A stretch of 64,000 bases of DNA from Legionella brunensis (GTDB lineage Bacteria; Pseudomonadota; Gammaproteobacteria; Legionellales; Legionellaceae), in the NCBI RefSeq assembly GCF_001467025.1, contig NZ_LNXV01000029.1:58304-122303 (forward strand). Reading direction: 5' to 3'. Positions 43,538 to 52,929 of this stretch are shown here, piece after piece. A model generated the notes under the pieces. That model made no database searches. It saw only the letters and a program-made list of their open reading frames with translations, and was not told the origin of the DNA. Made by a program: the position numbers and the translations under genes. Every line of letters starts with the position of its first letter. Positions within the stretch are counted from its first letter, which is position 1.

Positions 43538-43931
43538 GTGAACTTCGCTTTAGACAAGTACGCCAAAAAATAAACAAACCCACACACAAAAAAAGAGCGG
43601 GGCCAAACCACAATAGCGCCGTTAACGGTTTTACTGGTGGCTTAAATAAAATAAAATCACCATAGCGAGCAGTTAAATAATCAATAATTTCGCTATCAGC
43701 CTTCCCTTCCTTGACTAAATTATACACTTGCTCACGTAAATCTTTAGCAAGGCTCGCATTGGAGTCGGCCAAATCTTGGTTTTGACAAACCAGGCAACGT
43801 AATTCTTTTAATAAATATGAAAACTGGGCCTCTTGTTTAGCCGTATCAAGGGGATAAAAGGAATTTGCCATCAGTATTGTCGGTACTACCCACATGCCAA
43901 CTACAAGCAAGCAAGTTCTAAAGCTTCTCAT
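43530..43931 (-). CDS. ccmH: Cytochrome c-type biogenesis thiol protein CcmH
   Basis: A 133-residue protein with a signal anchor, the redox motif LRCLVCQNQ near residue 45 and a C-terminal membrane segment. It reduces the apocytochrome CXXCH thiols with CcmG. The start at 43931 follows GGAGGAAGC and overlaps the end of ccmG. Confidence 0.93.
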   Translation of the reverse strand: MRSFRTCLLVVGMWVVPTILMANSFYPLDTAKQEAQFSYLLKELRCLVCQNQDLADSNASLAKDLREQVYNLVKEGKADSEIIDYLTARYGDFILFKPPVKPLTALLWFGPALFLCVGLFIFWRTCLKRSSHE

Positions 43932-44455
43932 GCTTCCTCCAGCAATAATTTCATTTGCGGTAAAAATTCTGCACTCCAAGCTTTTTCATCCAAAATACCA
44001 ACATGTCTATAACGAATTACCCCTTTTTTATCAATTAAAAATGTTTCCGGAGCACCGTAAACACCTAGATCAATAGCAAGTTTTCCCTCATGGTCCTCTC
44101 CAATAGCACGGTAAGGATTACCCCATTCATTTAGCCAGCGTTTTGCATTGTTCGTATCATCTTTGTAATTTAAACCGTAAATGGGGACACCTTCACGTGA
44201 AAGTCTCATCAAAAAAACTTGCTCTTCAACGCAAGCTGAGCACCAGCTCGCCCACACATTGAGCAAAACCACCTGCCCGCGAAAGATTTCAGGAGTCAAT
44301 AATTGTTCATTTCCCAATGTCGTTAATTGAAAGTCCGGAAGTAATTTACCAATTTGCGCAGAGGGCAAGGTTTGCGGCTCAAGCGATAAGCCCCGCCAGA
44401 GAAAAACCACCAGTGCAGCAAAAATTATCAATGGAAATAATCGCCAGAATTTCAT
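43928..44455 (-). CDS. ccmG: Thiol:disulfide interchange protein CcmG/DsbE
   Basis: A 175-residue membrane-anchored periplasmic thioredoxin. After the N-terminal anchor come LNVWASWCSACVEEQ with the redox pair, then YGAPETFLIDKKGVIRYRHVG. It supplies reducing power to cytochrome c maturation. The start shares ATGA with the ccmF stop. Confidence 0.94.
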   Translation of the reverse strand: MKFWRLFPLIIFAALVVFLWRGLSLEPQTLPSAQIGKLLPDFQLTTLGNEQLLTPEIFRGQVVLLNVWASWCSACVEEQVFLMRLSREGVPIYGLNYKDDTNNAKRWLNEWGNPYRAIGEDHEGKLAIDLGVYGAPETFLIDKKGVIRYRHVGILDEKAWSAEFLPQMKLLLEEA

Positions 44456-46401
44456 GCAGTAACCTCAGGTGTAATACTAGCAGTTTGACGTCTTTGGTAA
44501 TAACGTCTATCGCTTAAAGCAAATAATCCTCCTGCCAAAATCATAAAGCCTCCCCCCCATATCCAGCGAATAAAGGGTTTATAATAGAGGCGAACTGACC
44601 AGGCTTTGTCATCTAATGGCTCGCCTAATGCTATATAAATATCCCTAAAGGGACTAACATCAATTGCTGACTCAGTCATTGCCATCTGCCCAACATTATA
44701 AATTCTTTTCTCCGGGTAGATGACTGTTATTTTATTGCCATGTTGAACTTCAAAACGAGCTTGCGTACCGTGGTAGTTTGGGCCTTTTAAAGTGGATTCA
44801 TTTATAAATTTCACTTCATAACTGGCAAGTTGTGCTTTATCACCAGGTGCCATTTTTATATCGTCCTGAATGCCGTAATTACTTGAAATGCAGATGCCAA
44901 TGACCGTCACCGCCACACCGCAATGAGCAATTATCATTCCCCAAAAACCTTGTCCCAAACTTAAAATCCCACGTTGTCTGGCACGAAGCATAATTAATTT
45001 CAAAGTACTAAAGATGACCCAAAAAGCCAGAATTAATCCTAATAAAGCAGAAAGATTAATTACCTTGGTCAAACTGCATAAAAGAGCTAGGGAGCAAAGT
45101 ACGCTTGCCACTAATACACTGCGCAATCGCAGCGTTATTTTGTGTAAACTATCTTGTTGCCAATTTAAATGAATTCCCACGCCCATCAAAATTAGTAATG
45201 GGATCATTAAAGGAATAAAAACAGAATTGAAATACGGAGCGCCAACAGATAATTTTCCAAGGCCAAGTCCGTCAATCAGCAGTGGATATACAGTTCCCAT
45301 TAATACTGTAAGCATCATGACTGCCAGAAAAACATTGTTCAAGAGTAATGCACTTTCTCGAGAAAGTACGGAGGGATTATCACGTTTTTGTAGGGTCTGT
45401 GCTCTTGTGGCAAACAAGAGTAAGGAGCCCCCTATAACCATGAATAAGAAACACAAAATAAATAAGCCACGTTTTGGATCTACGGCAAAAGCATGCACGG
45501 ATGTCAGAACACCTGAGCGAACTAAGAACGTGCCAATAAGACTAAGTGAGAACGCTGTAATCGCCAAGAGAAGAGTCCAGGCTTTAAATTGGTGTCTTTG
45601 CTCACTAACAGCAAGCGAGTGTAGCAGTGCTGTCCCAACAAGCCAAGGCATAAATGAAGCATTCTCCACCGGATCCCAAAACCACCAACCTCCCCAGCCC
45701 AACTCACGATAAGCCCACCAACTTCCCAGAGTAATACCAGCTGTCAAACAACACCACGCAGCTAAAGTCCAGGGTCTTGTCCACTTTGCCCACGTAGTTT
45801 CCACTCGACCGACCCAAAGCGCTGCAATGGCAAATGCAAAAGCCACTGAAAAGCCAACATAGCCCATATAGAGCATGGGAGGATGAAATAAAAAGCCCGG
45901 ATCCTGCAGTAAGGGATTTAAATCCCGACCTTGTGTTTGCAATAATTGAAATTGCCGTGCGAATGGATTAGATGTTGATAGTAGAAAAAGAATAAACCCT
46001 ATACTCACCCAACCAAGAACTACCAATACACGAGCACGCATGGCCTTGTCGAGTGTTGAGCTGAAAAAACTGACAGCAAGCATCCATAAACTTAAAATGG
46101 CAACCCACAATAGCATTGAGCCCTCATGCCCACCCCATACTGCACACACTTTATAAAACCAAGGCAAAGAGACACTAGAGTTAGTTAAGACGTAAATAAC
46201 ACTAAAGTCATCACGTAAAAAACAAAGCGTAAGAGAAATATAAGCAAGAGCAATAAAAATAAATTGACCACAAGCATACAAAGGAGCGGAAGCTATCCAC
46301 TGTATGTTATTACGCCACAAACCAAAGATTGGAATAACTGCCAGCAATACAGCAAAAACCAAACCTAATATCAAAGAAAATAAACCAATCTCAGCAATCA
46401 T
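44452..46401 (-). CDS. ccmF: Haem lyase CcmF
   Basis: A 649-residue protein with about 15 membrane segments that attaches haem to apocytochrome c. The tryptophan-rich signature is [19 protein letters not shown]. Other family strips are [16 protein letters not shown] and [13 protein letters not shown]. Overlapped by 4 bases at both ends with ccmE and ccmG. Confidence 0.96.
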   Translation of the reverse strand: MIAEIGLFSLILGLVFAVLLAVIPIFGLWRNNIQWIASAPLYACGQFIFIALAYISLTLCFLRDDFSVIYVLTNSSVSLPWFYKVCAVWGGHEGSMLLWVAILSLWMLAVSFFSSTLDKAMRARVLVVLGWVSIGFILFLLSTSNPFARQFQLLQTQGRDLNPLLQDPGFLFHPPMLYMGYVGFSVAFAFAIAALWVGRVETTWAKWTRPWTLAAWCCLTAGITLGSWWAYRELGWGGWWFWDPVENASFMPWLVGTALLHSLAVSEQRHQFKAWTLLLAITAFSLSLIGTFLVRSGVLTSVHAFAVDPKRGLFILCFLFMVIGGSLLLFATRAQTLQKRDNPSVLSRESALLLNNVFLAVMMLTVLMGTVYPLLIDGLGLGKLSVGAPYFNSVFIPLMIPLLILMGVGIHLNWQQDSLHKITLRLRSVLVASVLCSLALLCSLTKVINLSALLGLILAFWVIFSTLKLIMLRARQRGILSLGQGFWGMIIAHCGVAVTVIGICISSNYGIQDDIKMAPGDKAQLASYEVKFINESTLKGPNYHGTQARFEVQHGNKITVIYPEKRIYNVGQMAMTESAIDVSPFRDIYIALGEPLDDKAWSVRLYYKPFIRWIWGGGFMILAGGLFALSDRRYYQRRQTASITPEVTA

Positions 46402-46847
46402 GCGTTTCTCTTTTCATCTTGTGATACCGCTTTAGCCAAGGCATCTTTTACTTCTGGAGGCATATAATTGGCATCGTGTTTTGCGAGTACTTCTGTAGCC
46501 ACAAAATGATGGTTATCAGTCAATTTACCCAGTGCAACAATACCCTGCTCCTCACGAAAAAGATCTGGCAAAATCCCGCGATAGTTAACAGTCACAGTCT
46601 GTTTAAAATCTGTTAATTTAAATTCTACAGATAAATCATTAGTTGCGCGCATAATACTATTCTTTACAACCATCCCTCCTAAACGGATGTTATGCTCTTT
46701 AGGGGCTTCTCCGCTTACAATTTGGGTAGGTGTGTAAAATAAACTAATATTTTGTCTTAAAGTATATAAAACCAGACCTGTCACTACTCCTAAAACAGAG
46801 ACAATAAACAACAATAAAAAAATTTTACGCTGACGTATGGGGTTCAT
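46398..46847 (-). CDS. ccmE: Haem chaperone CcmE
   Basis: A 149-residue membrane-anchored OB-fold protein that binds haem covalently through the His in [13 protein letters not shown]. The N-terminal anchor is [20 protein letters not shown]. Stop and start codons overlap those of the neighbours (ATGA). Confidence 0.95.
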   Translation of the reverse strand: MNPIRQRKIFLLLFIVSVLGVVTGLVLYTLRQNISLFYTPTQIVSGEAPKEHNIRLGGMVVKNSIMRATNDLSVEFKLTDFKQTVTVNYRGILPDLFREEQGIVALGKLTDNHHFVATEVLAKHDANYMPPEVKDALAKAVSQDEKRNA

Positions 46848-47008
46848 TCTTGTCTCTTAAACCATTGCTGCAATTTCTTAATAGTTCGCAAATGCTGCGA
46901 CTTGATGCCCAGTATATGCATTACCAAAACAGCACAAACCAATCCATATGCAGGCCATACGTAAATAGCATATCCGCCCATACTCCACCATTGGGTCAAT
47001 TGACTCAT
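46844..47008 (-). CDS. ccmD: Haem exporter accessory protein CcmD
   Basis: A 54-residue protein with a single membrane segment ([20 protein letters not shown]) and a basic tail. The ATG at 47008 follows GGGGAGAAGT and overlaps the end of ccmC. It helps release haem-loaded CcmE from the CcmABC complex. Confidence 0.9.
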   Translation of the reverse strand: MSQLTQWWSMGGYAIYVWPAYGLVCAVLVMHILGIKSQHLRTIKKLQQWFKRQE

Positions 47009-47748
47009 ACTTCTCCCCTCTCGAACATAGCCTTCACCCATTGTTGCCTACGCTCACGTAGTAAAAGCTCATTTCTGGCCTTGTGAAGAATAATCCAAAG
47101 GCAATAAAGCATAAAACCAATTAGAGTCAACAATAATGGATATAACATGGGAGTGGCAATTTTTGGTTTTGCAAATACCGATAAGGTTGATCCTTGATGC
47201 AGCGTATTCCACCAATAGACTGAATAATGAATGATCGGTAAATCAATTAAACCAACTAAAGTAAGCACAGCCGCGACTTTATCGCCTTGCTCCTTGTCCT
47301 GGAAAGAATTTTTAACAGCTAAAATAGCCAAATATAAAAAGAGTAAAATCAGCTCTGAGGTCAATCGAGCATCCCAAATCCACCAAGTGCCCCACATGGG
47401 TTTACCCCAAATACTGCCTGTAACTAACGCAAGAAACGCCATGGAAGCACCAAGTTGGGCAGCCAGTCCCAGTATTAAACCTGCCATTTTAATGCGCCAA
47501 ACGAGTAAAAGAATTGCTAGAAATCCCATCCAGCTATATAGCGCCATGGATAAAAAAGCACTGGGTACATGGACATAAATAATGCGAAAGGCATCGCCTT
47601 GCTGATAATCAGGAGGGGCAAAAACCAACCCCCAAATCATCCCCAAAACTAAAAACACCCATGCACTGACACCTAGCCAACTAAGCCACGTCTTAGTGCG
47701 CTGATAAAATGTTTTAGGTGAAGCCATTTGGTATAGAAATTTCCACAT
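47005..47748 (-). CDS. ccmC: Haem exporter/haem-handling protein CcmC
   Basis: A 247-residue protein with six membrane segments and the tryptophan motif WGTWWIWDARLTSELILL. It loads haem onto CcmE. Conserved periplasmic histidines are at YVHVPSAF and IHYSVYWWNTLHQG. A gap of 119 bases separates it from ccmB. Confidence 0.95.
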   Translation of the reverse strand: MWKFLYQMASPKTFYQRTKTWLSWLGVSAWVFLVLGMIWGLVFAPPDYQQGDAFRIIYVHVPSAFLSMALYSWMGFLAILLLVWRIKMAGLILGLAAQLGASMAFLALVTGSIWGKPMWGTWWIWDARLTSELILLFLYLAILAVKNSFQDKEQGDKVAAVLTLVGLIDLPIIHYSVYWWNTLHQGSTLSVFAKPKIATPMLYPLLLTLIGFMLYCLWIILHKARNELLLRERRQQWVKAMFERGEV

Positions 47749-47867
47749 AACAAAGTTAAATTCATCTAATGAGTATTAGGCTGTCTTTTCCAAGTCCAAT
47801 GAACAATCATTACTTCGTTCTGAACGACAACCAGACGTTATAAAAAAACCGCGATTTTATCATAATA

Positions 47868-48539
47868 TTAGTCAGCAAGGCTAATTCGAATAACCGTAGC
47901 AATAGCAAAAGGTAAAAAGGCTGTCGCTAAAACTGATATTGCAGCCAATAATGTCAGGTAGCCAGCAACCGGAAATCCATGCATTACGGCGGTCAAGCTG
48001 CCACTACCAAAAATCATAATAGGTACAGTTAAAGGTAATAAAACTAATGCCATCAATACTCCCTTTCCAGCACTAAAAGCAGCAGCAAGCCCACATAAAA
48101 AAAGGATAGCTGGAGTTCCTGCAATAAGACTGATAATTAAGACAGCTGTTTCATAAGGAGTTAGGTTAAATAATAAGGCTAATAAAGGGCAAAAAATCAA
48201 CATAGGCAGCAAGTTCAGCAGCCAATGGACGAACAATTTAGCACTGACAATAAGACTCAAGGGGTAACCAGAAATCAACCATTGCTCTATTACACCATCT
48301 TCATGATCTTGCTGAAAAAGTCCTGCTGAAGACAACAACATTGCTAATAACATCGCTATCCAAACTACTCCGGGAGCAATAACACGCATCGTTGAGGCTT
48401 CAGGGGGCATAGTTAATGGAAAAAAGACTGTTACCATTAAAAAGAACAATACGGAATGAAGCAAGAGCCGTGGCTGGCGAAGATGAAGCAATGCCTCTCG
48501 CTGAAACTGTCGCTTGAAAAGAATCGTTAGATTGACCAT
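47868..48539 (-). CDS. ccmB: Haem exporter permease CcmB
   Basis: A 223-residue, six-segment membrane permease of the CcmAB transporter, with FKRQFQREALLHLRQP at the N-terminus and QDHEDGVIEQWLISGYPL in the cytoplasmic loop. The ATG at 48539 gives the usual length; a GTG four codons earlier is possible. Confidence 0.93.
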   Translation of the reverse strand: MVNLTILFKRQFQREALLHLRQPRLLLHSVLFFLMVTVFFPLTMPPEASTMRVIAPGVVWIAMLLAMLLSSAGLFQQDHEDGVIEQWLISGYPLSLIVSAKLFVHWLLNLLPMLIFCPLLALLFNLTPYETAVLIISLIAGTPAILFLCGLAAAFSAGKGVLMALVLLPLTVPIMIFGSGSLTAVMHGFPVAGYLTLLAAISVLATAFLPFAIATVIRISLAD

Positions 48540-48585
48540 ATCTATATCCACTTTGGCAAATGAATTATAACGAGATATGTCTGAA

Positions 48586-49188
48586 TCATAGACAATACTC
48601 CAGACAATCTATTTTACTTGAAGGTAAATTTTGATGGGATGTCAAAATAATCTGCCCCCCCTGGTAAAGATGATTTTCAAGAGTCTGCATAAATCGGTTA
48701 ATTGCCTCTTTATCCAAGGCAACTAAAGGCTCATCCAATAGCCATAAACGCGCATTAGTCATTACTATACGTAATAACCCCACACGGCGACGTTGTCCCG
48801 CAGATAGATGAGCACTAATTTCATCGCGTAAGCCGTGCAAACCAAAATCTTTAAGTAGTGCGCTCAGATCAATATCCCGGCGTCCCCAATGCATGTCAAA
48901 AAAGCAATTTTCCTCTACGGTCAATAAAGGGTTGATGCCAGTTCTATGTCCCACATAGCAAAGTTGTTGCTGATACGCGGTGAGATTATTCATTATCGGT
49001 TGTCCCTCATAATGAATTTCACCCTCTAAAGGATTTAAAAGACCTGCCAATAACCTAAGTAAAGTCGTTTTCCCGGCACCATTACTACCTCGTAAATGCA
49101 ATAATTGCCCTGCTTTTAACGTAAATGTCACTTGACTAAGCAAAGGTTTATCTTGGTAGTCAAAACCAAGGGCACGGATTTCAAGCAT
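48586..49188 (-). CDS. ccmA: Haem exporter ATP-binding protein CcmA
   Basis: A 200-residue ABC ATPase with Walker A RGSNGAGKTTLLRLL, signature LSAGQRRRVGL and Walker B LWLLDEPLVALD. It powers release of haem-loaded CcmE. First gene of the complete minus-strand ccmABCDEFGHI operon. Confidence 0.95.
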   Translation of the reverse strand: MLEIRALGFDYQDKPLLSQVTFTLKAGQLLHLRGSNGAGKTTLLRLLAGLLNPLEGEIHYEGQPIMNNLTAYQQQLCYVGHRTGINPLLTVEENCFFDMHWGRRDIDLSALLKDFGLHGLRDEISAHLSAGQRRRVGLLRIVMTNARLWLLDEPLVALDKEAINRFMQTLENHLYQGGQIILTSHQNLPSSKIDCLEYCL

Positions 49189-49277
49189 AAAAAGTAGCTA
49201 AAATTAAAAGAGGCAGACTATCTACAATTGGCATTTCTGGCAAGAGAATTTCCTTATAACTCAATCAAAAATGGGTT

Positions 49278-49484
49278 TTATGAATTGCTAGACTTATCTT
49301 TTTCAAGACTATCTCTCCAAGCCATTTCTTCAGACTCAGTTAGGAAAATTTCTTTATCCGTTCTTTTTGTATTTAGATTTTCTCTATCGCCCATATGTTT
49401 TGAACCTGCTAAATTACTTGGCTTAGCTTGAATTTTATTTATTTTCTCCACTGCCTGTGGCTGAGGGTTTTGATATATTTTCAT
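49278..49484 (-). CDS. Small charged hypothetical protein
   Basis: A 68-residue hydrophilic protein beginning MKIYQNPQPQAVEKINKIQ and ending in an acidic/Ser-rich tail (ESEEMAWRDSLEKDKSS). AAAGGACTGGTC precedes the ATG at 49484; a GTG seven codons upstream is less likely. No domain is recognised. The C-terminal Glu-rich stretch resembles a Dot/Icm E-block, but the evidence is thin. Confidence 0.55.
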   Translation of the reverse strand: MKIYQNPQPQAVEKINKIQAKPSNLAGSKHMGDRENLNTKRTDKEIFLTESEEMAWRDSLEKDKSSNS

Positions 49485-49687
49485 GACCAGTCCTTTTTTA
49501 AACACTCATACATTAAGTATAGTTATTACAATATTAGTGTCTTTGCCTTTCTTTAACATGGTGTTTTTCTTTCTTGGTAACTCAAATTAATACAGATTAG
49601 TTCTAGAAGCGCTTTATTTTCACTGGAAAAAACTTGCACCATAGTGCGGTCATAGCGATAATCGTTTCTTTTCATTAGCTAAGGTAG

Positions 49688-50629
49688 ATGATGGCGTTCT
49701 TATCTGAATATGGTTTATTTCTATTAAAAGCATTGACTCTAGTAATCGCCGTATTATTAACTTTTGCCGGTATTGCTGCTTTAAGTCGTAAGCCCAAATC
49801 CAAACTGGAAATAACCTCGCTCAATAAACAATATGAAGAAACTAAACAACGAATGTCTCATGATGTAAAAAATCATAAACCTGAAAAGAAGAAGAAAAAA
49901 AGCAAAGATGAAAAATCATCGCTTTATGTAATCGACTTTCATGGCGATATAAAAGCAAGTGAAGCAGAGCAACTTCGGGAGGCAGTTACCGCAATTCTTG
50001 CTATTGCTGAGCCCAAAGATGAGATTGTTGTACGTTTAGAAAGCCCAGGAGGAGCAGTCAATGCCTATGGCCTCGCTGCTTCGCAATTACAACGAATACG
50101 CGATAAAAATATTCCACTTACTGTGTGTATCGATAAAATGGCTGCAAGCGGTGGTTATTTAATGGCCTGTGTTGCTAATACAATAATTGCAGCGCCTTTT
50201 GCGATCATTGGTTCCATTGGTGTTGTCGCACAATTACCCAATTTTCATCGTTGGTTGAAAAAAAATGATATTGATGTTGAGTTGTTAACCGCTGGCGAAT
50301 TTAAGCGTACTTTGACTATTTTTGGCGAAAACACTGAAAAAGGCCGTGAAAAATTCCAGGAAGATATAGAAAAGATTCATCAAGCGTTTAGAGCTTATGT
50401 ATTAGCCAATCGCCCTCAATTGGACATTGATAAAGTTGCGACTGGCGAACATTGGCTGGCAAAAGAAGCGTTCGAATTAAAACTTGTCGATAAACTAATA
50501 ACTAGTGATGATTATCTTACAGAAAAAATGACTGATTTTAATGCTTTCAAAATCGCAGTTCATGGTAAAAAATCTCTGGCAGAAAAAATGCTCAAACCAG
50601 TTATGAAATTAGTGCATCCCTGGGCTTAA
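49688..50629 (+). CDS. sohB: Inner-membrane peptidase SohB (S49 family)
   Basis: A 313-residue protease with an N-terminal membrane anchor (about 8-32), a charged linker, and a SppA-type domain. The nucleophile Ser is in MAASGGYLMACVA and the catalytic Lys in TAGEFKRTLTIFGENT. VRLESPGGAVNAYGL precedes them. It probably degrades membrane-embedded peptides. ATGATG start with AAGGTAG upstream. Confidence 0.92.
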   Translation: MMAFLSEYGLFLLKALTLVIAVLLTFAGIAALSRKPKSKLEITSLNKQYEETKQRMSHDVKNHKPEKKKKKSKDEKSSLYVIDFHGDIKASEAEQLREAVTAILAIAEPKDEIVVRLESPGGAVNAYGLAASQLQRIRDKNIPLTVCIDKMAASGGYLMACVANTIIAAPFAIIGSIGVVAQLPNFHRWLKKNDIDVELLTAGEFKRTLTIFGENTEKGREKFQEDIEKIHQAFRAYVLANRPQLDIDKVATGEHWLAKEAFELKLVDKLITSDDYLTEKMTDFNAFKIAVHGKKSLAEKMLKPVMKLVHPWA

Positions 50630-50638
50630 TTTCCGCAA

Positions 50639-50664
50639 GCCGGGTTAGCTTGTCTTCACCCGGC
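50639..50664 (+). terminator. Hairpin after sohB
   Basis: GCCGGGT at 50639-50645 pairs with ACCCGGC at 50658-50664 ten bases after the sohB stop. No T-run follows, so it is a weak or factor-assisted terminator. Confidence 0.45.
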
Positions 50665-50784
50665 GCCACACCCCATCTGTACAGCCCATTAATCTGCATA
50701 ACAAACGTATAAACTGTGTTTTTTATTGACACTTTTATGGGTATTCAGTATGATATAGCCACTCAAATTTTGGGATAACTCATC

Positions 50785-52281
50785 ATGCGTCCAGTCAAAA
50801 TTGTTATTTATGATCAAACACAGATTCAATCCTGGGAAAACGAATTACCCACCCTAAAAAAAGCAATTGATACAGCCTCACAAACAGTGCTAAGAGAAAA
50901 ACAAACGTTAGAACCGCTTAATCTTCGTCTGTTGACTCTTGATAATGAGATAAATTCTATACAACTACAAATTTTGACTATACAAAGCGAATTAGAGAGA
51001 CGTCACCATCACCATCATCATGAACATAATGGTCATCACCATAGTCACCCCTCACATAATCATGGTAATATTTTTGAGGGCTTTGCTGACGCAGTTTCAG
51101 AACTTAACTTACTACAATTACAAAATCAGCTAAATGTAGTAAAAATACAACGCGGTGAATTGAAAAAAACTATTCAATCTCATCTTGATGAAATTAAACG
51201 GGCTGAATCAATCATTGGCGAAACCAGCTCAAAGATAGCGTGGACGGAGGATCACATTAAAGCAGGCAAACAATTTTTAGAAACATTGACCAATAATCCT
51301 GCTGAGCTAGTAGAACAGTTACATGAAAAAATACTAAAAACATTTGAAAAATATAGCAATACTCATCCGGCAGGTGTTTCACCACAAGTTCGTTTTTGCC
51401 TGTTAAATATTCAAGCTAAACTTGCAGGACTACTTACACCGCCTACATTTGAACTGATTACTCCTTCACCGATTCAAGTAAACCAAATTTACTATCTTCG
51501 TCTTTGCGCATTTCTTTGGGACATGTATTATCGTGTAGAGCGAGGAGATAACGATTATCCGTTCAGCGATTTACTGGCCAATCTACTTAAAGCAACACAT
51601 ATACTTGAGAATGGCGATTTGCCAGACCATTTACAAACAGGGCAGTCAGCAAATGTTCACTTCAGTCAAGTAAAAAATAACAATCCATATTTTCAAGATT
51701 TAACTGATTACGAATTACTAGCGTATGAAAAACAAATTTTCGACCAAGAAATTTCTCATACGAAAACCAGACTATATCGGCAAAATGCACTTCAGATTCA
51801 TATCGGCAAAGCAGTAAGCTTAATTGAATTAGAAATTGCAAACAAAAAATCAAAAAAGGAACCCGTCGATTATCATTTTTATACACAGGTCATTCGTGAC
51901 TTTAACAAAATTCTCTTTCAGGGTTCTGATCCAAGTTTAGTTGATCATTTAGCATTACTTGCTGAGCATGCTTCAGGTTCTTCTTCACTTGGTAAAAAAA
52001 TCGGCGGTGCGTTGCTTGTTGTCGCAGGACTACTACTTATTGCAGCAAGTGTTGTAGGATTAGTCGCGACATTTGGCAGCAGCGCATTTCTTAGTGCTTT
52101 TGGTCTAGCGCTTGCTCTTAGTCTGCTCTCAACATCGACAATTGCTGGTACTGGTCTAACTTTTTTTGGTGGGCGTACGTTTAAAGGTGGCATGCAACAA
52201 GGTTTGTCTAAAGAACTACATAATATTCATGATGATTTGCAAAATCCAGAGGTAGCACATACCCAACCACAATACGGCTAG
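50785..52281 (+). CDS. Coiled-coil protein with a His-rich stretch and C-terminal membrane hairpin
   Basis: A 498-residue protein of unknown function. Residues about 18-72 and 98-165 are heptad-like helices. Between them, residues 74-93 contain 13 histidines in 20 positions, a likely divalent-metal site. Residues about 330-380 are again helical. About 395-455 are two Gly/Ala/Leu-rich membrane segments, followed by a short polar tail. Coiled coils plus a C-terminal membrane hairpin resemble Legionella LegC-type effectors that act in vacuole fusion. That comparison rests on architecture only. There is no signal peptide. Confidence 0.65.
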   Translation: MRPVKIVIYDQTQIQSWENELPTLKKAIDTASQTVLREKQTLEPLNLRLLTLDNEINSIQLQILTIQSELERRHHHHHHEHNGHHHSHPSHNHGNIFEGFADAVSELNLLQLQNQLNVVKIQRGELKKTIQSHLDEIKRAESIIGETSSKIAWTEDHIKAGKQFLETLTNNPAELVEQLHEKILKTFEKYSNTHPAGVSPQVRFCLLNIQAKLAGLLTPPTFELITPSPIQVNQIYYLRLCAFLWDMYYRVERGDNDYPFSDLLANLLKATHILENGDLPDHLQTGQSANVHFSQVKNNNPYFQDLTDYELLAYEKQIFDQEISHTKTRLYRQNALQIHIGKAVSLIELEIANKKSKKEPVDYHFYTQVIRDFNKILFQGSDPSLVDHLALLAEHASGSSSLGKKIGGALLVVAGLLLIAASVVGLVATFGSSAFLSAFGLALALSLLSTSTIAGTGLTFFGGRTFKGGMQQGLSKELHNIHDDLQNPEVAHTQPQYG

Positions 52282-52292
52282 TTTCTGATTAA

Positions 52293-52364
52293 GGCGTGTA
52301 CTCAATTGCTTATGAAGCAGAAATTTGAATAATCTGCAGCTGGAGAATTAATTGAGGACACTCC
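52293..52364. repeat. 72-bp repeat with terminal inverted repeats
   Basis: GGCGTGTACTCAATT at 52293-52307 is inverted at 52350-52364 (13 of 15 positions pair). A related left arm occurs at 39461-39484. No target duplication is obvious. Confidence 0.6.
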
Positions 52365-52457
52365 TCCTAACTTCATACTTGATTATTTGTTAAAAAGGAC
52401 TAAAGTCGAGGTATAATTACTATTAATAATCGCTAATTAATCAATATGGAGTAAATC

Positions 52458-52775
52458 ATGAGTGACTTTAAATCAAAGCTTCCTGATTTTAAGGAAATTA
52501 CATCAATAGCCGGTAAACTTTTTAAAGATGTTAAAAAAAGCGTCTCAGAAATTATTGACGATTATAAAAAGAAACGCGAGCAGCCTGATACGGGGGATGT
52601 GGTAAGTTCCAGCCCTAAAAAAGCTAAAACTGAAGAAGAAGTCGCTGTAGCTGCAAAAAAAACAACTGAGACCGGGGAAGAAGAAGTTACCACTGTTGCT
52701 ACAGCCAAGAAAAGCAAAACGGCCAAACCTCAATCAGAAGCTTCTGAGACTCAAGATTCTGATCAACAAGAGTAG
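52458..52775 (+). CDS. Small Lys/Glu-rich hypothetical protein
   Basis: A 105-residue, low-complexity protein. The first 45 residues form an amphipathic helix (KEITSIAGKLFKDVKKSV). The remainder is disordered with Lys, Glu, Thr and Ala repeats (PKKAKTEEE, AKKSKTAK) and an acidic end. AATATGGAGTAAATC precedes the ATG. The function is unknown; nucleic-acid binding or secretion are equally possible. Confidence 0.6.
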   Translation: MSDFKSKLPDFKEITSIAGKLFKDVKKSVSEIIDDYKKKREQPDTGDVVSSSPKKAKTEEEVAVAAKKTTETGEEEVTTVATAKKSKTAKPQSEASETQDSDQQE

Positions 52776-52781
52776 CCAATA

Positions 52782-52917
52782 GACCTCTTTCAAAGCTCTA
52801 CTGCCTTAGGTTATTGCATTTAAGTGATAAGGTGCCCGGATTCTCATGTTACTCCGTGTACAACGTGGCCATGCAGCACATCGCTGTACTTTTCTGCTGC
52901 CAAGTTTTAAAGAGGTC
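52782..52917. mobile_element. 136-bp MITE with terminal inverted repeats and target duplication
   Basis: GACCTCTTT at 52782-52790 is perfectly inverted as AAAGAGGTC at 52909-52917, with some further pairing inside. The same five bases CAATA flank the element on both sides (52777-52781 and 52918-52922), as expected for a target-site duplication. It has no transposase. It ends 12 bases beyond the fleQ stop. Confidence 0.8.
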
Positions 52918-52929
52918 CAATATCACTAA

